Source of the DNA: Vreelandella sedimenti
GTDB taxonomy: Bacteria > Pseudomonadota > Gammaproteobacteria > Pseudomonadales > Halomonadaceae
NCBI RefSeq assembly: GCF_013416325.1
Contig: NZ_JACCGK010000001.1
Location: 124,001-188,000 of the forward strand
DNA length: 64,000 nucleotides
Reading direction: 5' to 3'
Part shown: positions 26,121-34,578 of the stretch, in pieces
Numbering within the stretch: position 1 is the first letter of the stretch
Layout: the number at the start of each line of letters is the position of its first letter
The notes under the pieces: generated by a model
Database searches by the model: none
What the model was told of the DNA's origin: nothing
What the model saw: only the letters and a program-made list of their open reading frames with translations
Made by a program: the position numbers and the translations under genes

Positions 26121-27137
26121 TTACCCGTTTCTAAATAGGAAACTATAGGCATTCAGCGCAGGTACGCCGCCTAGGTGGGCATAGAGCACTTTTGAGCCAG
26201 CGGGAAATTCACCGTTGCGCACCATGTCTATCATACCGTGCATGGATTTGCCTTCGTAAACCGGGTCGGTGAGTACGCCTTCCAGGCGGGCGCATAGGCG
26301 AATAGCTTCCAGTGTACCTTCATTAGGTAGGCCATATTCTGGGCCGCCGTAGCGGGTATCAAGTATCACGTCGTCATCGGCGATGCCACCTTCTAGCTCC
26401 ACTAGTTCTGCGGTGTTGCGAGCTATACGCAGGATCTGTTCGCGAGTTTGTTCGGGCTTGGCTGACGCATCAATGCCAATCACTCGCTGGGCACGGCCAT
26501 CTGCGGCAAACCCCACCACCATGCCTGCCTGGGTGCTGCCGGTGACCGAGCACACCACAATATAGTCAAACGTAAAGCCCAGCTCGTTCTCCTGCTGACG
26601 CACCTCTTCAGCAAAACCTACAAAGCCTAAACCGCCGTAAGGGTGCTCGGAGCAGCCAGCGGGAATCGGGAAGGGCTTACCACCGCGCTGGCGAACATCC
26701 TCCATCGCCTGCTCCCAGCTGGGGCGAATGCCGATATCGAAACCCGCGTCATCCAAGCGCACATCGGCGCCCATAATCCGTGACATCTCGATGTTGCCCA
26801 CGCGGTCATACACTGCATCGGAGTAGTTAACCCAGTTCTCTTGCACCAATACGCACTGCATACCCAGGTGAGCGGCCACCGCGGCAACCTGGCGGGTCTG
26901 GTTGGATTGAATACCACCAATCGATACCAGCGTATCGCAGCCCTGCTTAATCGCTTCGGGAATCAAGTACTCCAGCTTGCGGGTCTTATTGCCACCAAAG
27001 GCGAGGCCGCTGTTGCAGTCTTCGCGCTTGGCGTAGAGCTCCACTTCACCGCCTAAATGCTCGCTTAGCCGCTTGAGCGGCGTAATCGGAGAGGGGCCAA
27101 AGGTAAGCGGGTAACGTGGGAAGCGTTCGAGGTTCAT
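26121..27137 (-). CDS. acdS: 1-aminocyclopropane-1-carboxylate deaminase
   Basis: A 338-residue PLP enzyme that opens ACC to 2-oxobutyrate and ammonia. The Schiff-base lysine is in [10 protein letters not shown] near residue 51. Residues that separate true ACC deaminases from D-cysteine desulfhydrases are present: the glutamate in [11 protein letters not shown] and the leucine in [13 protein letters not shown] near the C-terminus. [15 protein letters not shown] is the conserved PLP/substrate loop. Length equals that of characterised AcdS. It faces a divergent Lrp-family gene across 203 bp, the usual acdS-acdR arrangement. Confidence 0.92.
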   Translation of the reverse strand: MNLERFPRYPLTFGPSPITPLKRLSEHLGGEVELYAKREDCNSGLAFGGNKTRKLEYLIPEAIKQGCDTLVSIGGIQSNQTRQVAAVAAHLGMQCVLVQENWVNYSDAVYDRVGNIEMSRIMGADVRLDDAGFDIGIRPSWEQAMEDVRQRGGKPFPIPAGCSEHPYGGLGFVGFAEEVRQQENELGFTFDYIVVCSVTGSTQAGMVVGFAADGRAQRVIGIDASAKPEQTREQILRIARNTAELVELEGGIADDDVILDTRYGGPEYGLPNEGTLEAIRLCARLEGVLTDPVYEGKSMHGMIDMVRNGEFPAGSKVLYAHLGGVPALNAYSFLFRNG

Positions 27138-27282
27138 AGCAATCTCCAGCTTGAAAACATTGGGTGCGATATAGGGCGGCTAAGGTTGTTGTGAACAATT
27201 GGCGTGCTTTCTGCTATTAATAGTAAGTGTTAGCTATGATTTTTGTGTTGCAAAGTTGGCTTGTTTAAAGCAATAAAAGTTG

Positions 27283-27300
27283 ATATAAAATGTTTTATAT
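27283..27300. promoter_or_regulatory. AT palindrome in the acdS-acdR intergenic region
   Basis: ATATAAAA-TG-TTTTATAT is an 18-bp inverted repeat 41 bp before the Lrp-type regulator start. AT-rich inverted repeats are typical of Lrp-family sites, so it is a candidate operator. The rest of the 203-bp spacer is AT-rich with no other clear motif. Confidence 0.45.
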
Positions 27301-27340
27301 GGTTTTAAATAGTGTTTTTTGATAAAAAAGGTAAATAATA

Positions 27341-27847
27341 GTGCGCTCAAAATCCTCCCGTTCACGCCCTGAGCCTGATGATCAGGCCACTGAACTAGAC
27401 CGAACAGATCGGCGTATTCTTAAGCTGCTTCAGGAAGATGCCACGCTCTCCAATGTGGCGTTGGCAGAGCAGGTGAGTTTGAGCCCGGCGGCGTGCTTAC
27501 GCAGGGTGGAAAAGCTCAAGCGGGATGGGGTGATCAGCCGGGTGGTGGCGCATTTAGACCCGGAGCAGCTCCAGGCAGGTATGGTGGTATTGATTGGCGT
27601 AGTGCTGGATCGCTCGACGCCGGAATCCTTCGCCGCCTTTGAAGAGTCGGCCCAGAAGGTGTCAGGCTGCATGGAGTGTCACGTGGTGACCGGGGAGTTT
27701 GATTACTTCATGCTGGTGCGCACCCGGGACAGCCAAAGCTTTAATAGGCTGCACGCCGAACAGCTGCTCTACCTACCCGGGGTACGCCAGATCCGCTCGT
27801 TCATGGGGCTGCGGGAGGTGGTCTCGACCCATAAGGTGCCAATTTAG
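27341..27847 (+). CDS. acdR: Lrp/AsnC-family regulator, probable AcdR
   Basis: A 168-residue regulator with an N-terminal helix-turn-helix (LDRTDRRILKLLQEDATLSNVALAEQVSLSPAACLRRVEKL, about residues 20-60) and a C-terminal RAM ligand-binding domain (about 80-160; ECHVVTGEFDYFMLV). It starts at GTG. Its position directly opposite acdS matches AcdR, the Lrp-type activator of ACC deaminase in several proteobacteria. The assignment rests on family and position. Confidence 0.83.
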   Translation: MRSKSSRSRPEPDDQATELDRTDRRILKLLQEDATLSNVALAEQVSLSPAACLRRVEKLKRDGVISRVVAHLDPEQLQAGMVVLIGVVLDRSTPESFAAFEESAQKVSGCMECHVVTGEFDYFMLVRTRDSQSFNRLHAEQLLYLPGVRQIRSFMGLREVVSTHKVPI

Positions 27848-27854
27848 TCGCGTG

Positions 27855-28229
27855 TTAAGGCGAAGACGAAGGCTCTGGCCGGGTGGCCAACCAAACGGCA
27901 GTCAGCACCAGTAGGGCGATCACGCCCCAGCGAGTCCAGCCGGGGCCGAGTGACCAACTGGTGATCAGCGCACTCAATGCGATCATGCTAACAGCCGCCA
28001 ACTTAGCGCGCCTGGGTATCGCGCGCTCTTGTTCCCAGTTAACCAGTAGGGGGCCGACATAGTGGCGGGAGCGGATCCAGGCTTCAAAACGCGGTGAGCC
28101 TTTGGAAGCACAGTAAACCGCTATTAGCATAAACACGGTGGTAGGCAGCAGGGGTAGAAAAATGCCTAGTACTCCGATGCTAAAACTCAACCCTGCCAGA
28201 ATTACCCACATGAGGCTGATCAGTCTCAT
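27855..28229 (-). CDS. YbaN/DUF454-family inner-membrane protein
   Basis: A 124-residue protein with three to four hydrophobic segments and the DUF454 signature near the N-terminus: GVLGIFLPLLPTTVFMLIAVYCASKGSPRFEAWI. Function of the family is unknown; members are inner-membrane proteins often found near iron or heme genes, as here with hmu genes upstream on the same strand. It converges with the acdR gene, 7 bp apart. Confidence 0.82.
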   Translation of the reverse strand: MRLISLMWVILAGLSFSIGVLGIFLPLLPTTVFMLIAVYCASKGSPRFEAWIRSRHYVGPLLVNWEQERAIPRRAKLAAVSMIALSALITSWSLGPGWTRWGVIALLVLTAVWLATRPEPSSSP

Positions 28230-28340
28230 TCTTGCTCCCCAATTGGCACACGGTGATGCCTATATTGCCCGTTACGTATGGATAAGTATGGACTTATATG
28301 AGGGCTTTGCCACTCGACTCGTTGGCTGCTGAAAGCCGTC

Positions 28341-29102
28341 TTAAGGCGCCAGGGCAAGCAGGGGCTTGCCGTGGGTGCCGCCCTCAATGCGCTGCAGCTC
28401 GGCCGCGTAAATCTTGGCAATGGTCGCGGGGTTGAGCACTTGGTTGGGTAGGCCATGGTCAATACGCTGCCCTTGATGCAGCAGCCATACCCGGTCAGCG
28501 TAGGTGCTGGCGAGATTCAGGTCGTGAAGCACGCAAACAATGGCCATGTGGTGCTGGGTGGCCCAGCTGCGTAGTTGGCGCATCAGCCGCTGCTGCTGGC
28601 CGATATCCAAGGCGCTGGTCGGTTCGTCCAGCAGTAAAATACCGCCCTCCTTGGCGGTGGGAGAACACCTCGAAAGTAGCTGGCAGGCGCCTCGGGCGAT
28701 CATCACCCGCTGGCGTTCTCCGCCGGAAAGCGAGAGCACGCTGCGCTTGGCGAGGTGGGTAATATCCAGGTCGTCAAGTAGCGCCGCGACCAGAGATTTG
28801 GACGGGTTACTGCCTAGGCTCAACAGCTCGTTAGTTTGCCAGTCAAAGCCAGGAAGTTCCTGCTGGGCGACCAGCGCCCGCCGGTTGGCAAGCTCGGTGA
28901 TGGGCCATGCGCGCAAGGGTTTGCCATCCAGATGTAGCTCGCCCTGTTCGGCGCTGCGAAAGCCCGACAGCATACTGAGCAGCGTGCTCTTGCCCGCACC
29001 GTTGGGGCCGACAATGGCAAGCAGCTCGCCGGGTCGAATCGTGCCGTCTAGTGGGGCGATAGCGGGAGTGTTAGTCAAGCCAGCCTGATGGAGCGTTAGC
29101 AT
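28341..29102 (-). CDS. hmuV: Heme ABC transporter ATP-binding protein
   Basis: A 253-residue ATPase energising heme import across the inner membrane. Walker A GPNGAGKST lies near residue 33, the signature LSGGERQRVMIARGA near residue 122, and Walker [14 protein letters not shown] near residue 152, with H-loop VLHDLNLAS. The insert after RGACQLLSRCSPTAKEGG before Walker B is usual for HmuV proteins. It overlaps the hmuU end by 7 bp. It is the last gene of the leftward heme operon; no clear terminator follows. Confidence 0.93.
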   Translation of the reverse strand: MLTLHQAGLTNTPAIAPLDGTIRPGELLAIVGPNGAGKSTLLSMLSGFRSAEQGELHLDGKPLRAWPITELANRRALVAQQELPGFDWQTNELLSLGSNPSKSLVAALLDDLDITHLAKRSVLSLSGGERQRVMIARGACQLLSRCSPTAKEGGILLLDEPTSALDIGQQQRLMRQLRSWATQHHMAIVCVLHDLNLASTYADRVWLLHQGQRIDHGLPNQVLNPATIAKIYAAELQRIEGGTHGKPLLALAP

Positions 29103-30136
29103 GCTCGGTTCCTGCGCATCAGTAGGTACAGGAAATAGGGGCCGCCGAGCAGGCTAGTCAGCAGACCCACGGGGATTTCTGCCGGGGCAGCGATGGTGCG
29201 GGCTAGCGTATCAGCAACGACCAGCAGCAACGCGCCGCCGAGCATTGAGGCGGGCAGCAGCAGCCGATGGCTAGGCCCTAACCAAAGCCGCAGGCAGTGG
29301 GGTACCAGCAGGCCCAAAAAGCCAATCACGCCCGTTAGCGCTACACATAGGCCTACGCCCAGCGAGGTCGCGACCACCACCCGGTGTTTTAAGCGGCTTG
29401 CATCCAGCCCCGCCGCATGCGCGGTAGCTTCGCCTAGCTGGAGCAGGTCGAGTTCACGAGCGCTACGCATTAACAGCCACAGGGCAGCGGCAATGAGTAC
29501 CAGGGCGAGCGCCGTGGTGCGCCACAGGGCGTTAGTGAGCGTACCCATGCCCCATAAACTAAGCTGGCGTAGCTGTTCATCGCTGGCGATAAAGGCTAAA
29601 ACCCCACCGCCAGCCCCGGCTAGGGTGTTGATGGCCAAACCAGCCAGTAAAAGGGTCATTACCGCAGCACTGCCGCCGCCCTGGCGCTTGGCGATGCCAA
29701 ATACGATCAAACAGACGCATAAGGCGCCCAGGAAACCTGCCGCAAACTGACCGTAAAGGCTGCCTGCGCCGCTGTCTTGAAAGAACACAATCCACAGCGC
29801 TACAAATAGCCCGGCACCACTGGCAAGGCCGAGCAGGGTGGGGTCTGCCAGCGGGTTACGAAACAGTCCCTGCATGGCGGCGCCGCTACCGGCAAGCATC
29901 GCCCCCACCGCTACACCCAGCAGTAGGCGTGGCAGGCGCAACTGCCACCAAACTTGCACACTGAACGGGTCTTCCTGGCCGCGGAGTACTTCCCAGAGCG
30001 AGATACCCAGCGCGCCAGAGGCGGCAGCCCAGACTAAGGCCAGCAACAGCGCAGCGGTTAATCCTGCGAGCACGCGGGTTGTGCGGTTAACTGGAATCAG
30101 CATGCGATAGCGGTAGGCATTAAGTATTGCAATCAT
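29096..30136 (-). CDS. hmuU: Heme ABC transporter permease
   Basis: A 346-residue FecCD-family inner-membrane protein with about ten hydrophobic segments. LLLGVAVGAMLAGSGAAMQGLFRNPLADPTLLG is the family signature near residue 80, and GVIGFLGLLVPHCLRLWLGPSHR lies near residue 260. The start at 30136 overlaps the hmuT stop (ATGA); a second ATG 11 codons in is possible, but coupling favours the first. Works with HmuT and HmuV to move heme from periplasm to cytoplasm. Confidence 0.93.
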   Translation of the reverse strand: MIAILNAYRYRMLIPVNRTTRVLAGLTAALLLALVWAAASGALGISLWEVLRGQEDPFSVQVWWQLRLPRLLLGVAVGAMLAGSGAAMQGLFRNPLADPTLLGLASGAGLFVALWIVFFQDSGAGSLYGQFAAGFLGALCVCLIVFGIAKRQGGGSAAVMTLLLAGLAINTLAGAGGGVLAFIASDEQLRQLSLWGMGTLTNALWRTTALALVLIAAALWLLMRSARELDLLQLGEATAHAAGLDASRLKHRVVVATSLGVGLCVALTGVIGFLGLLVPHCLRLWLGPSHRLLLPASMLGGALLLVVADTLARTIAAPAEIPVGLLTSLLGGPYFLYLLMRRNRAC

Positions 30137-31017
30137 GGGCTTATCAGAGCAGTGGCGGTTATGCCTAGTAGAGCTTCGACGTCCTGACGCAAGGTGAGCA
30201 ATTGATCAGGGGCACGAGGGCCAAAGCCCAGCAGCGCTTGGTCGTTAATCACGATAAATTGCCGTGCGCGGCCTGCAGGTGTTAACGCCATGCCGGGCAG
30301 TTGCCATAGCGCCGCTTCACCGCCCATTGCCGCCAAGCCCCGTTCCGAGACAACCACAATCTCCGGCGCCTGCCGAGCCAGGGCTTCGGCGCCCACGCTG
30401 TGGTAGCCCTGCATCTCGGCGAAGGCATTTGCCAGGCCCACTGCTTCGAGCGCGGTATGCGCCGCCGTGTCGCTGCCTGCCGCCCGGGGTGTTAAGCCGC
30501 TATGCTGCATGATAAACATGGCGCGAGTGGGGGGTAGAGCAGACAGGCTGGCTAGCCGGTCAAGTTTGGCGTTCAACGCGTTTGCCAAGGCCTCTGCCGC
30601 GTCGCGACGGTCAGTTACTTGGCCGACGGCGCGGACTTTATCGGCAATCGCATTAAGGGTGGGCGGTGCGCTGATGAGCTCTACGCTGACACCGACAGCC
30701 CCCAACTGCTCAAGCACTTCCTTGGGGCCTGCGTGCCCGGCGGCTAACACCTGGTCAGGTTTAACCGACAGGACGCTTTCAGCGGAGAGCTGGCGCAGAT
30801 AACCCACCGAGGGCAGCGCCGCCATAGACGTTGGATACACCACCGTGTCATCCCGAGCAATGACATTAATGTTGGCCTCCAGGGCGGCAACGGTTTCGGC
30901 GATATCGCCGCCCAGCACCACCCAACGCTCGTTAGCATGGGCCAAAGGTGTGCCAGCCAGTAGCCATCCCAATACAGCTATCCCCAACAATCGCGTCTTT
31001 ATATAGTAGGAGGTCAT
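30133..31017 (-). CDS. hmuT: Periplasmic heme-binding protein
   Basis: A 294-residue exported protein with a signal peptide (about residues 1-28, ending LAHA) and the cluster-9 binding-protein fold typical of heme and siderophore carriers: RWVVLGGDIAETVAALEAN, then VGYLRQLSAESVLSVKPDQVLAAGHAGPKEVLEQL. The conserved tyrosine of heme-binding HmuT proteins is plausibly in PSVGYLRQ. The coding ends overlap hmuS upstream and hmuU downstream, each by ATGA, so translation is coupled. Confidence 0.91.
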   Translation of the reverse strand: MTSYYIKTRLLGIAVLGWLLAGTPLAHANERWVVLGGDIAETVAALEANINVIARDDTVVYPTSMAALPSVGYLRQLSAESVLSVKPDQVLAAGHAGPKEVLEQLGAVGVSVELISAPPTLNAIADKVRAVGQVTDRRDAAEALANALNAKLDRLASLSALPPTRAMFIMQHSGLTPRAAGSDTAAHTALEAVGLANAFAEMQGYHSVGAEALARQAPEIVVVSERGLAAMGGEAALWQLPGMALTPAGRARQFIVINDQALLGFGPRAPDQLLTLRQDVEALLGITATALISP

Positions 31018-32069
31018 GCCACCGCCTCTTGGCTGCCGAGTTCATCCAGCAATTGCCGCCACTCGCGGCGCTCCGCCCGGCCTTCCTGGCGTTCCGCGTA
31101 AAGTTGCAGCACTAGCGAGCCTTCGGTATCGAAGGCCTCGATGCTGGTCACGCCGCCGTCGCGGTTGGGTTTGCTAACTTGCCACACTTGGTCAATCGCA
31201 GTGTCATCAAGGTGCAGGGTGAACTGCTCGCCAAAAAGGTTTAGCCAGCCGCGGGCGCGTTGAGGGGCGGGCAATGTGCCGGTGCGTATTTGCACGCAGC
31301 CGGGGCTAGCGACAAACAGCATCAACGGCAGCGCGCGAAGGCTGGCGTGCTGAAGCACTGTTTCCAGGGAATTGACGGGCAGCGTTTGGGTGTAGCGTCC
31401 TTCCATTAACTGGTTGGCCTCAATACGCTCCAGATGATGGCGCTGGAGGAGGGCAAAGAACTGGTGCACATCGCGCATCGCGCCCCACTCGCTAGCGAGG
31501 GTCGGCGCTTCGGGCAGTGGGCGGTTTAGGCGGGGCATGCTTTGGGTAAATGCCGGAGTGTCCCGGGTGCCCAAGGCCGCTAAGGCACCCCAGGGACGCG
31601 GCAGTGGGTTCTCCAGGGCAAAGCATTTGTGAACGGCGCAGCCATGTTGATTAAATATCTGCAGGCTCCAGCGCCACTGCGCCTCTTGCGCACTGGTGGC
31701 CGGCATAGGGTCACGAATCAGGCAGGCCCAGTGCCAGTTCGTGTAGAGCAGCCGTAAATCCAGGCCGCCAGGGTCGAGCAACAGGCCAGTATGCTCCCCG
31801 CCGCTTAGTTCAGGGTAGTCGCCGGTTTGCTCTAGCACGGCCAACCGGGAGCGGGTCAACGCCTTAACCCGCCCCAGTTGGGGCAGGTAGGCAGCGATAT
31901 CGCTGGGCGAGAGCGGCAGCGTCCATACGTCACGGCCTAAACGGGCAGCCTGTAGCTCGCCTTCACTGATCGATAAGCGTTCGGCAATCTCAATGGCGGG
32001 AAGGCGCGGCTGCGCGGCGCGCGCCGCATCAAGGGCTTCGATAATGGCGATCTGTTGGGATGGAATCAT
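31014..32069 (-). CDS. hmuS: Hemin-degrading/heme-trafficking protein HmuS
   Basis: A 351-residue cytoplasmic protein of the ChuS/HemS family, built from two similar ChuX-like halves (about residues 20-175 and 195-345). Members bind imported heme and either deliver or degrade it. Segments such as RVKALTRSRLAVLEQTGDYPE and PGCVQIRTGTLPAPQRARGWLNLFGEQFTLHLDD are family-typical. GAGGTG precedes the ATG. It lies between the receptor gene and hmuTUV, the standard order. Confidence 0.9.
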   Translation of the reverse strand: MIPSQQIAIIEALDAARAAQPRLPAIEIAERLSISEGELQAARLGRDVWTLPLSPSDIAAYLPQLGRVKALTRSRLAVLEQTGDYPELSGGEHTGLLLDPGGLDLRLLYTNWHWACLIRDPMPATSAQEAQWRWSLQIFNQHGCAVHKCFALENPLPRPWGALAALGTRDTPAFTQSMPRLNRPLPEAPTLASEWGAMRDVHQFFALLQRHHLERIEANQLMEGRYTQTLPVNSLETVLQHASLRALPLMLFVASPGCVQIRTGTLPAPQRARGWLNLFGEQFTLHLDDTAIDQVWQVSKPNRDGGVTSIEAFDTEGSLVLQLYAERQEGRAERREWRQLLDELGSQEAVA

Positions 32070-32101
32070 AACGCACCTCTTTTATGGTTCACTGGTTGGG
32101 T

Positions 32102-34078
32102 TTACCACTGCCAGTTGAGGGTGGCGAACAGGCTGCGCCCATCGCCTAGACTACCGTCGGGGCGGTACCACACCTTGTCAGCCAGATTGGCAAGGCGCAG
32201 CGAGGTATCCACGGCCGGAGTGATTTGCCAAGCGAGATGAACATCGTGCAGGCCATAGCCGGGCAGGCGTTCATCGTCGCCCTGTTGATCGAAAGACTGG
32301 GCAAAGCGCGCTTGCCAGCCGAGGCGCACATCGCTGCTGTACAGTGCCACCTCGCTACCCAGGGTCGCTTCCAGCGGTGTTTGACTGCCCAGTGGTTCGC
32401 CAGAGTCGCGGTCTTTACCGGAGACTTCCGAAAGGCCCACAAAGCTAGCGAGTAGCGGGAAGGCGCTGGGCTGCCAGGTCACTCGGGCGTCATAGCCCCA
32501 TAGCTGGGCGCGCTGAACGTTCACTGCCTGGGTGGTGCCCGCCATGATGTCGACGTGGGTGTCGATAAAATCGTCGGCGCGGGTGTCGAAATAGCTGGCA
32601 CGAACCTGCCAGTCGCCCTGATGCCAAACCACGCCGCTCTCCCAGGTATGGCTGGATTCCGGCGACAGGTTGGGATTGGGAATCCAGTAGTTATCTGGTG
32701 TACAGAAGAAAGGCCCGGCGCAGAAGCCGGCGAAGTGGCGCTCGTTGGCGTAAAGCTCGGAAAGGCTGGGGGCACGAAATGCTTCGGCGTAGCCTGAGAA
32801 CAGCATCAAGGCGTCATCGGGCCGCCAGGCAAGACGAAAGCGCGGTGACACTTGGTCGTGGACGCTATCGGATTCATTTTGGCCGCTGGCGTCGTAACGG
32901 TCGTAGCGGGCTCCCAGGCCAACGTCGAACTGCCCGGTGCCGCCATCGGCTAGATATCGTCCTGCGCTGAGTGTGGTGTCGAGATAGGCTGCCTGGGTGT
33001 CGATATCGGCGTTGGGGAAGCCATTCGCTTCGCCATCTGGCCGTTGGCGTGCCTGCTCCAGCTCGGCGCCGAACACCAGTGTTTGCGAGAGCCAGTCGTG
33101 ATCCATGCTGTGGTAGCCGTCGCTCTGGAGACCGGCCCGCTCTAGAGTGCGGTTGGCATGGGGCTCGTCAATATCCTGCTGGCTAAAGGTAAGCTGCGAA
33201 GTGATTTCGGTGGCAGCGCTGGGCTGCCAGCGGTGGCCCAACTGGACGTTGTTGCTTTCCACATCGCGGTCACGCAGCGGATTGCTGGCATCGGTTGAAC
33301 GCTGCTGTGGGTTGGCGGGCTGGGTGGCGCGTTCGTCGTAGTGCTGCCAGCTCATAAACAGCCGCTGGTCGCCGCTTGGCTCCCAACCGCCTTTTAGTAG
33401 CAGGCTATTGAGCGTTGCATCTTCTTCGGCTTCATCGCCCCCGGCGCGGCGAATATCGCCGGATTCACTGCGGCCGATTGAAAACAGGCCATCCACCTGG
33501 CCGTTGGCGGTATCGCGGCGGCCAAAGGCCGTAAGGCTCCCCCGCATCTCGTCGCTAGCCGTCGCACCGCCTACGGAAAGGCGTACGCCGCTATCTTCGC
33601 CGGGAGCAAGCAGGTCGTTGGCATCCACACTGGTGAAGCTGACGACACCGCCCATGGCATTGCTGCCGTAAAGACTGGAGAGCGCACCGCGCGCTATCTG
33701 TACTTCTTGAATTAAGCCAGGGTCGAGGAAAAAGTTGCCGATATGGCCGGTGGAGATATCCTGACGAACGCCATCCAAACGCACCAGCACTCCTTTGCTG
33801 CCAAAGCCGCGCATACTCAAAGTTTGGCCATTTCGACGCCCTTGGCCAGCCACATGCAGGCCGGGTTGGCGGCTAAGCACGTCTTCGACTCGGCTGGCGG
33901 TGGCCAGTACCGCATCATCGCGATTAATAATATCGATAATCAGCGGTGCCCTGGAAAGGTCAGTAGGCGCCCGGGTGCCGGTGACCGTCACTGGGTTAAG
34001 CTCGGCGTCGTCTGCTTGAGCGGCTAGCAGTGGGAGCAGCGTTAAACAGAGGCCACCAAAAGCGCGTGTGTGGTGCAT
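32102..34078 (-). CDS. hmuR: TonB-dependent heme/hemoglobin outer-membrane receptor
   Basis: A 658-residue beta-barrel receptor. A signal peptide (about residues 1-22) and a TonB-box/plug domain (about 25-150; NPVTVTGTRAP, LSMRGFGSKGVLVRLDGVRQD) are followed by a barrel ending in a C-terminal aromatic residue (NWQW). The FRAP motif (AEAFRAPSLSELY) and NPNL motif (IPNPNLSPESSHTWE) that mark heme receptors are both present, with a histidine between them (ERHFAG). It is transcribed after hemP and before hmuS. The start has only a weak ribosome binding site. Confidence 0.92.
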   Translation of the reverse strand: MHHTRAFGGLCLTLLPLLAAQADDAELNPVTVTGTRAPTDLSRAPLIIDIINRDDAVLATASRVEDVLSRQPGLHVAGQGRRNGQTLSMRGFGSKGVLVRLDGVRQDISTGHIGNFFLDPGLIQEVQIARGALSSLYGSNAMGGVVSFTSVDANDLLAPGEDSGVRLSVGGATASDEMRGSLTAFGRRDTANGQVDGLFSIGRSESGDIRRAGGDEAEEDATLNSLLLKGGWEPSGDQRLFMSWQHYDERATQPANPQQRSTDASNPLRDRDVESNNVQLGHRWQPSAATEITSQLTFSQQDIDEPHANRTLERAGLQSDGYHSMDHDWLSQTLVFGAELEQARQRPDGEANGFPNADIDTQAAYLDTTLSAGRYLADGGTGQFDVGLGARYDRYDASGQNESDSVHDQVSPRFRLAWRPDDALMLFSGYAEAFRAPSLSELYANERHFAGFCAGPFFCTPDNYWIPNPNLSPESSHTWESGVVWHQGDWQVRASYFDTRADDFIDTHVDIMAGTTQAVNVQRAQLWGYDARVTWQPSAFPLLASFVGLSEVSGKDRDSGEPLGSQTPLEATLGSEVALYSSDVRLGWQARFAQSFDQQGDDERLPGYGLHDVHLAWQITPAVDTSLRLANLADKVWYRPDGSLGDGRSLFATLNWQW

Positions 34079-34197
34079 AAGCCAGAGATTTCCAACAGGG
34101 TTAAGTGGAAGAGGTCGCTGGCTGGGTGCGATGGGCTACCTGGCTTGCTTTGCTGTATAAATCTTTAAATTAATCAGGGGCTAAAATATTAAGAGCT

Positions 34198-34368
34198 TTA
34201 GGCGTTAAGGATTAACTTGCCGCTTTTAGTACGGCGCAACACATAGCGGCGCTGTTCATGGTGGATAACCAACTGGTCTGAGTTGCCAAGTAATTCTCTG
34301 CTATCCACCTCGCGGGGCGTCGAGACCGGCGTATCTCCCTGGCCAGTGCCCTTAGCGGGTAACTGCAT
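34198..34368 (-). CDS. hemP: Hemin uptake protein HemP
   Basis: A 56-residue protein read leftward from ATG at 34368 to TAA at 34198. Its C-terminal two thirds match the HemP family: DSRELLGNSDQLVIHH, then RRYVLRRTKSGKLILNA (S-x-x-L-x-G...Y-x-L-R-x-T-x-x-G-K-L-I-L). AGGAG stands about 10 nt before the ATG, and a Fur-like box precedes that. HemP/HmuP proteins are short, basic and found at the head of heme receptor operons, where HmuP is needed for receptor expression in some bacteria. A longer frame in the same place (34212-34481) is out of phase and spurious. Confidence 0.92.
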   Translation of the reverse strand: MQLPAKGTGQGDTPVSTPREVDSRELLGNSDQLVIHHEQRRYVLRRTKSGKLILNA

Positions 34369-34385
34369 GAGAGAGTAACTCCTGT

Positions 34386-34404
34386 GTTAATGATAACTAT
34401 TAGC
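34386..34404. promoter_or_regulatory. Fur box upstream of hemP and the heme operon
   Basis: GTTAATGATAACTATTAGC matches the 19-bp Fur consensus GATAATGATAATCATTATC at 15 positions by eye. It lies 18-36 bp before the hemP ATG on the leftward strand, as expected for iron repression of heme uptake. Confidence 0.75.
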
Positions 34405-34496
34405 GTTAATTTAGCAGAGTTGCAGACATCCCTCAATAGGGTTTGGGGAGTAAAGGTGACTAGCATTCGACCTTTCTTCATCTAAATGCAGGCGCT

Positions 34497-34514
34497 CCGT
34501 CATCGTGCTGTCAT
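34497..34514 (+). promoter_or_regulatory. Pho box upstream of phoX
   Basis: CCGTCATCGTGCTGTCAT consists of half sites CCGTCAT and CTGTCAT (the latter a perfect consensus) with a 4-bp spacer, 65 bp before the phoX ATG. It closely resembles the sites at 259 and 1808. Confidence 0.75.
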
Positions 34515-34578
34515 TGAGCCTCTTTAGTGTCTCCTAACGTTCAATCGTTGACCTACAAACGATCAGGGGGAGACTAAA

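Noticed and set aside
34212-34481. 89-residue leftward ORF between hmuR and phoX
   Set aside because: It overlaps hemP out of frame, spans the Fur box and ribosome binding site and has no family features; hemP in another frame is the real gene.
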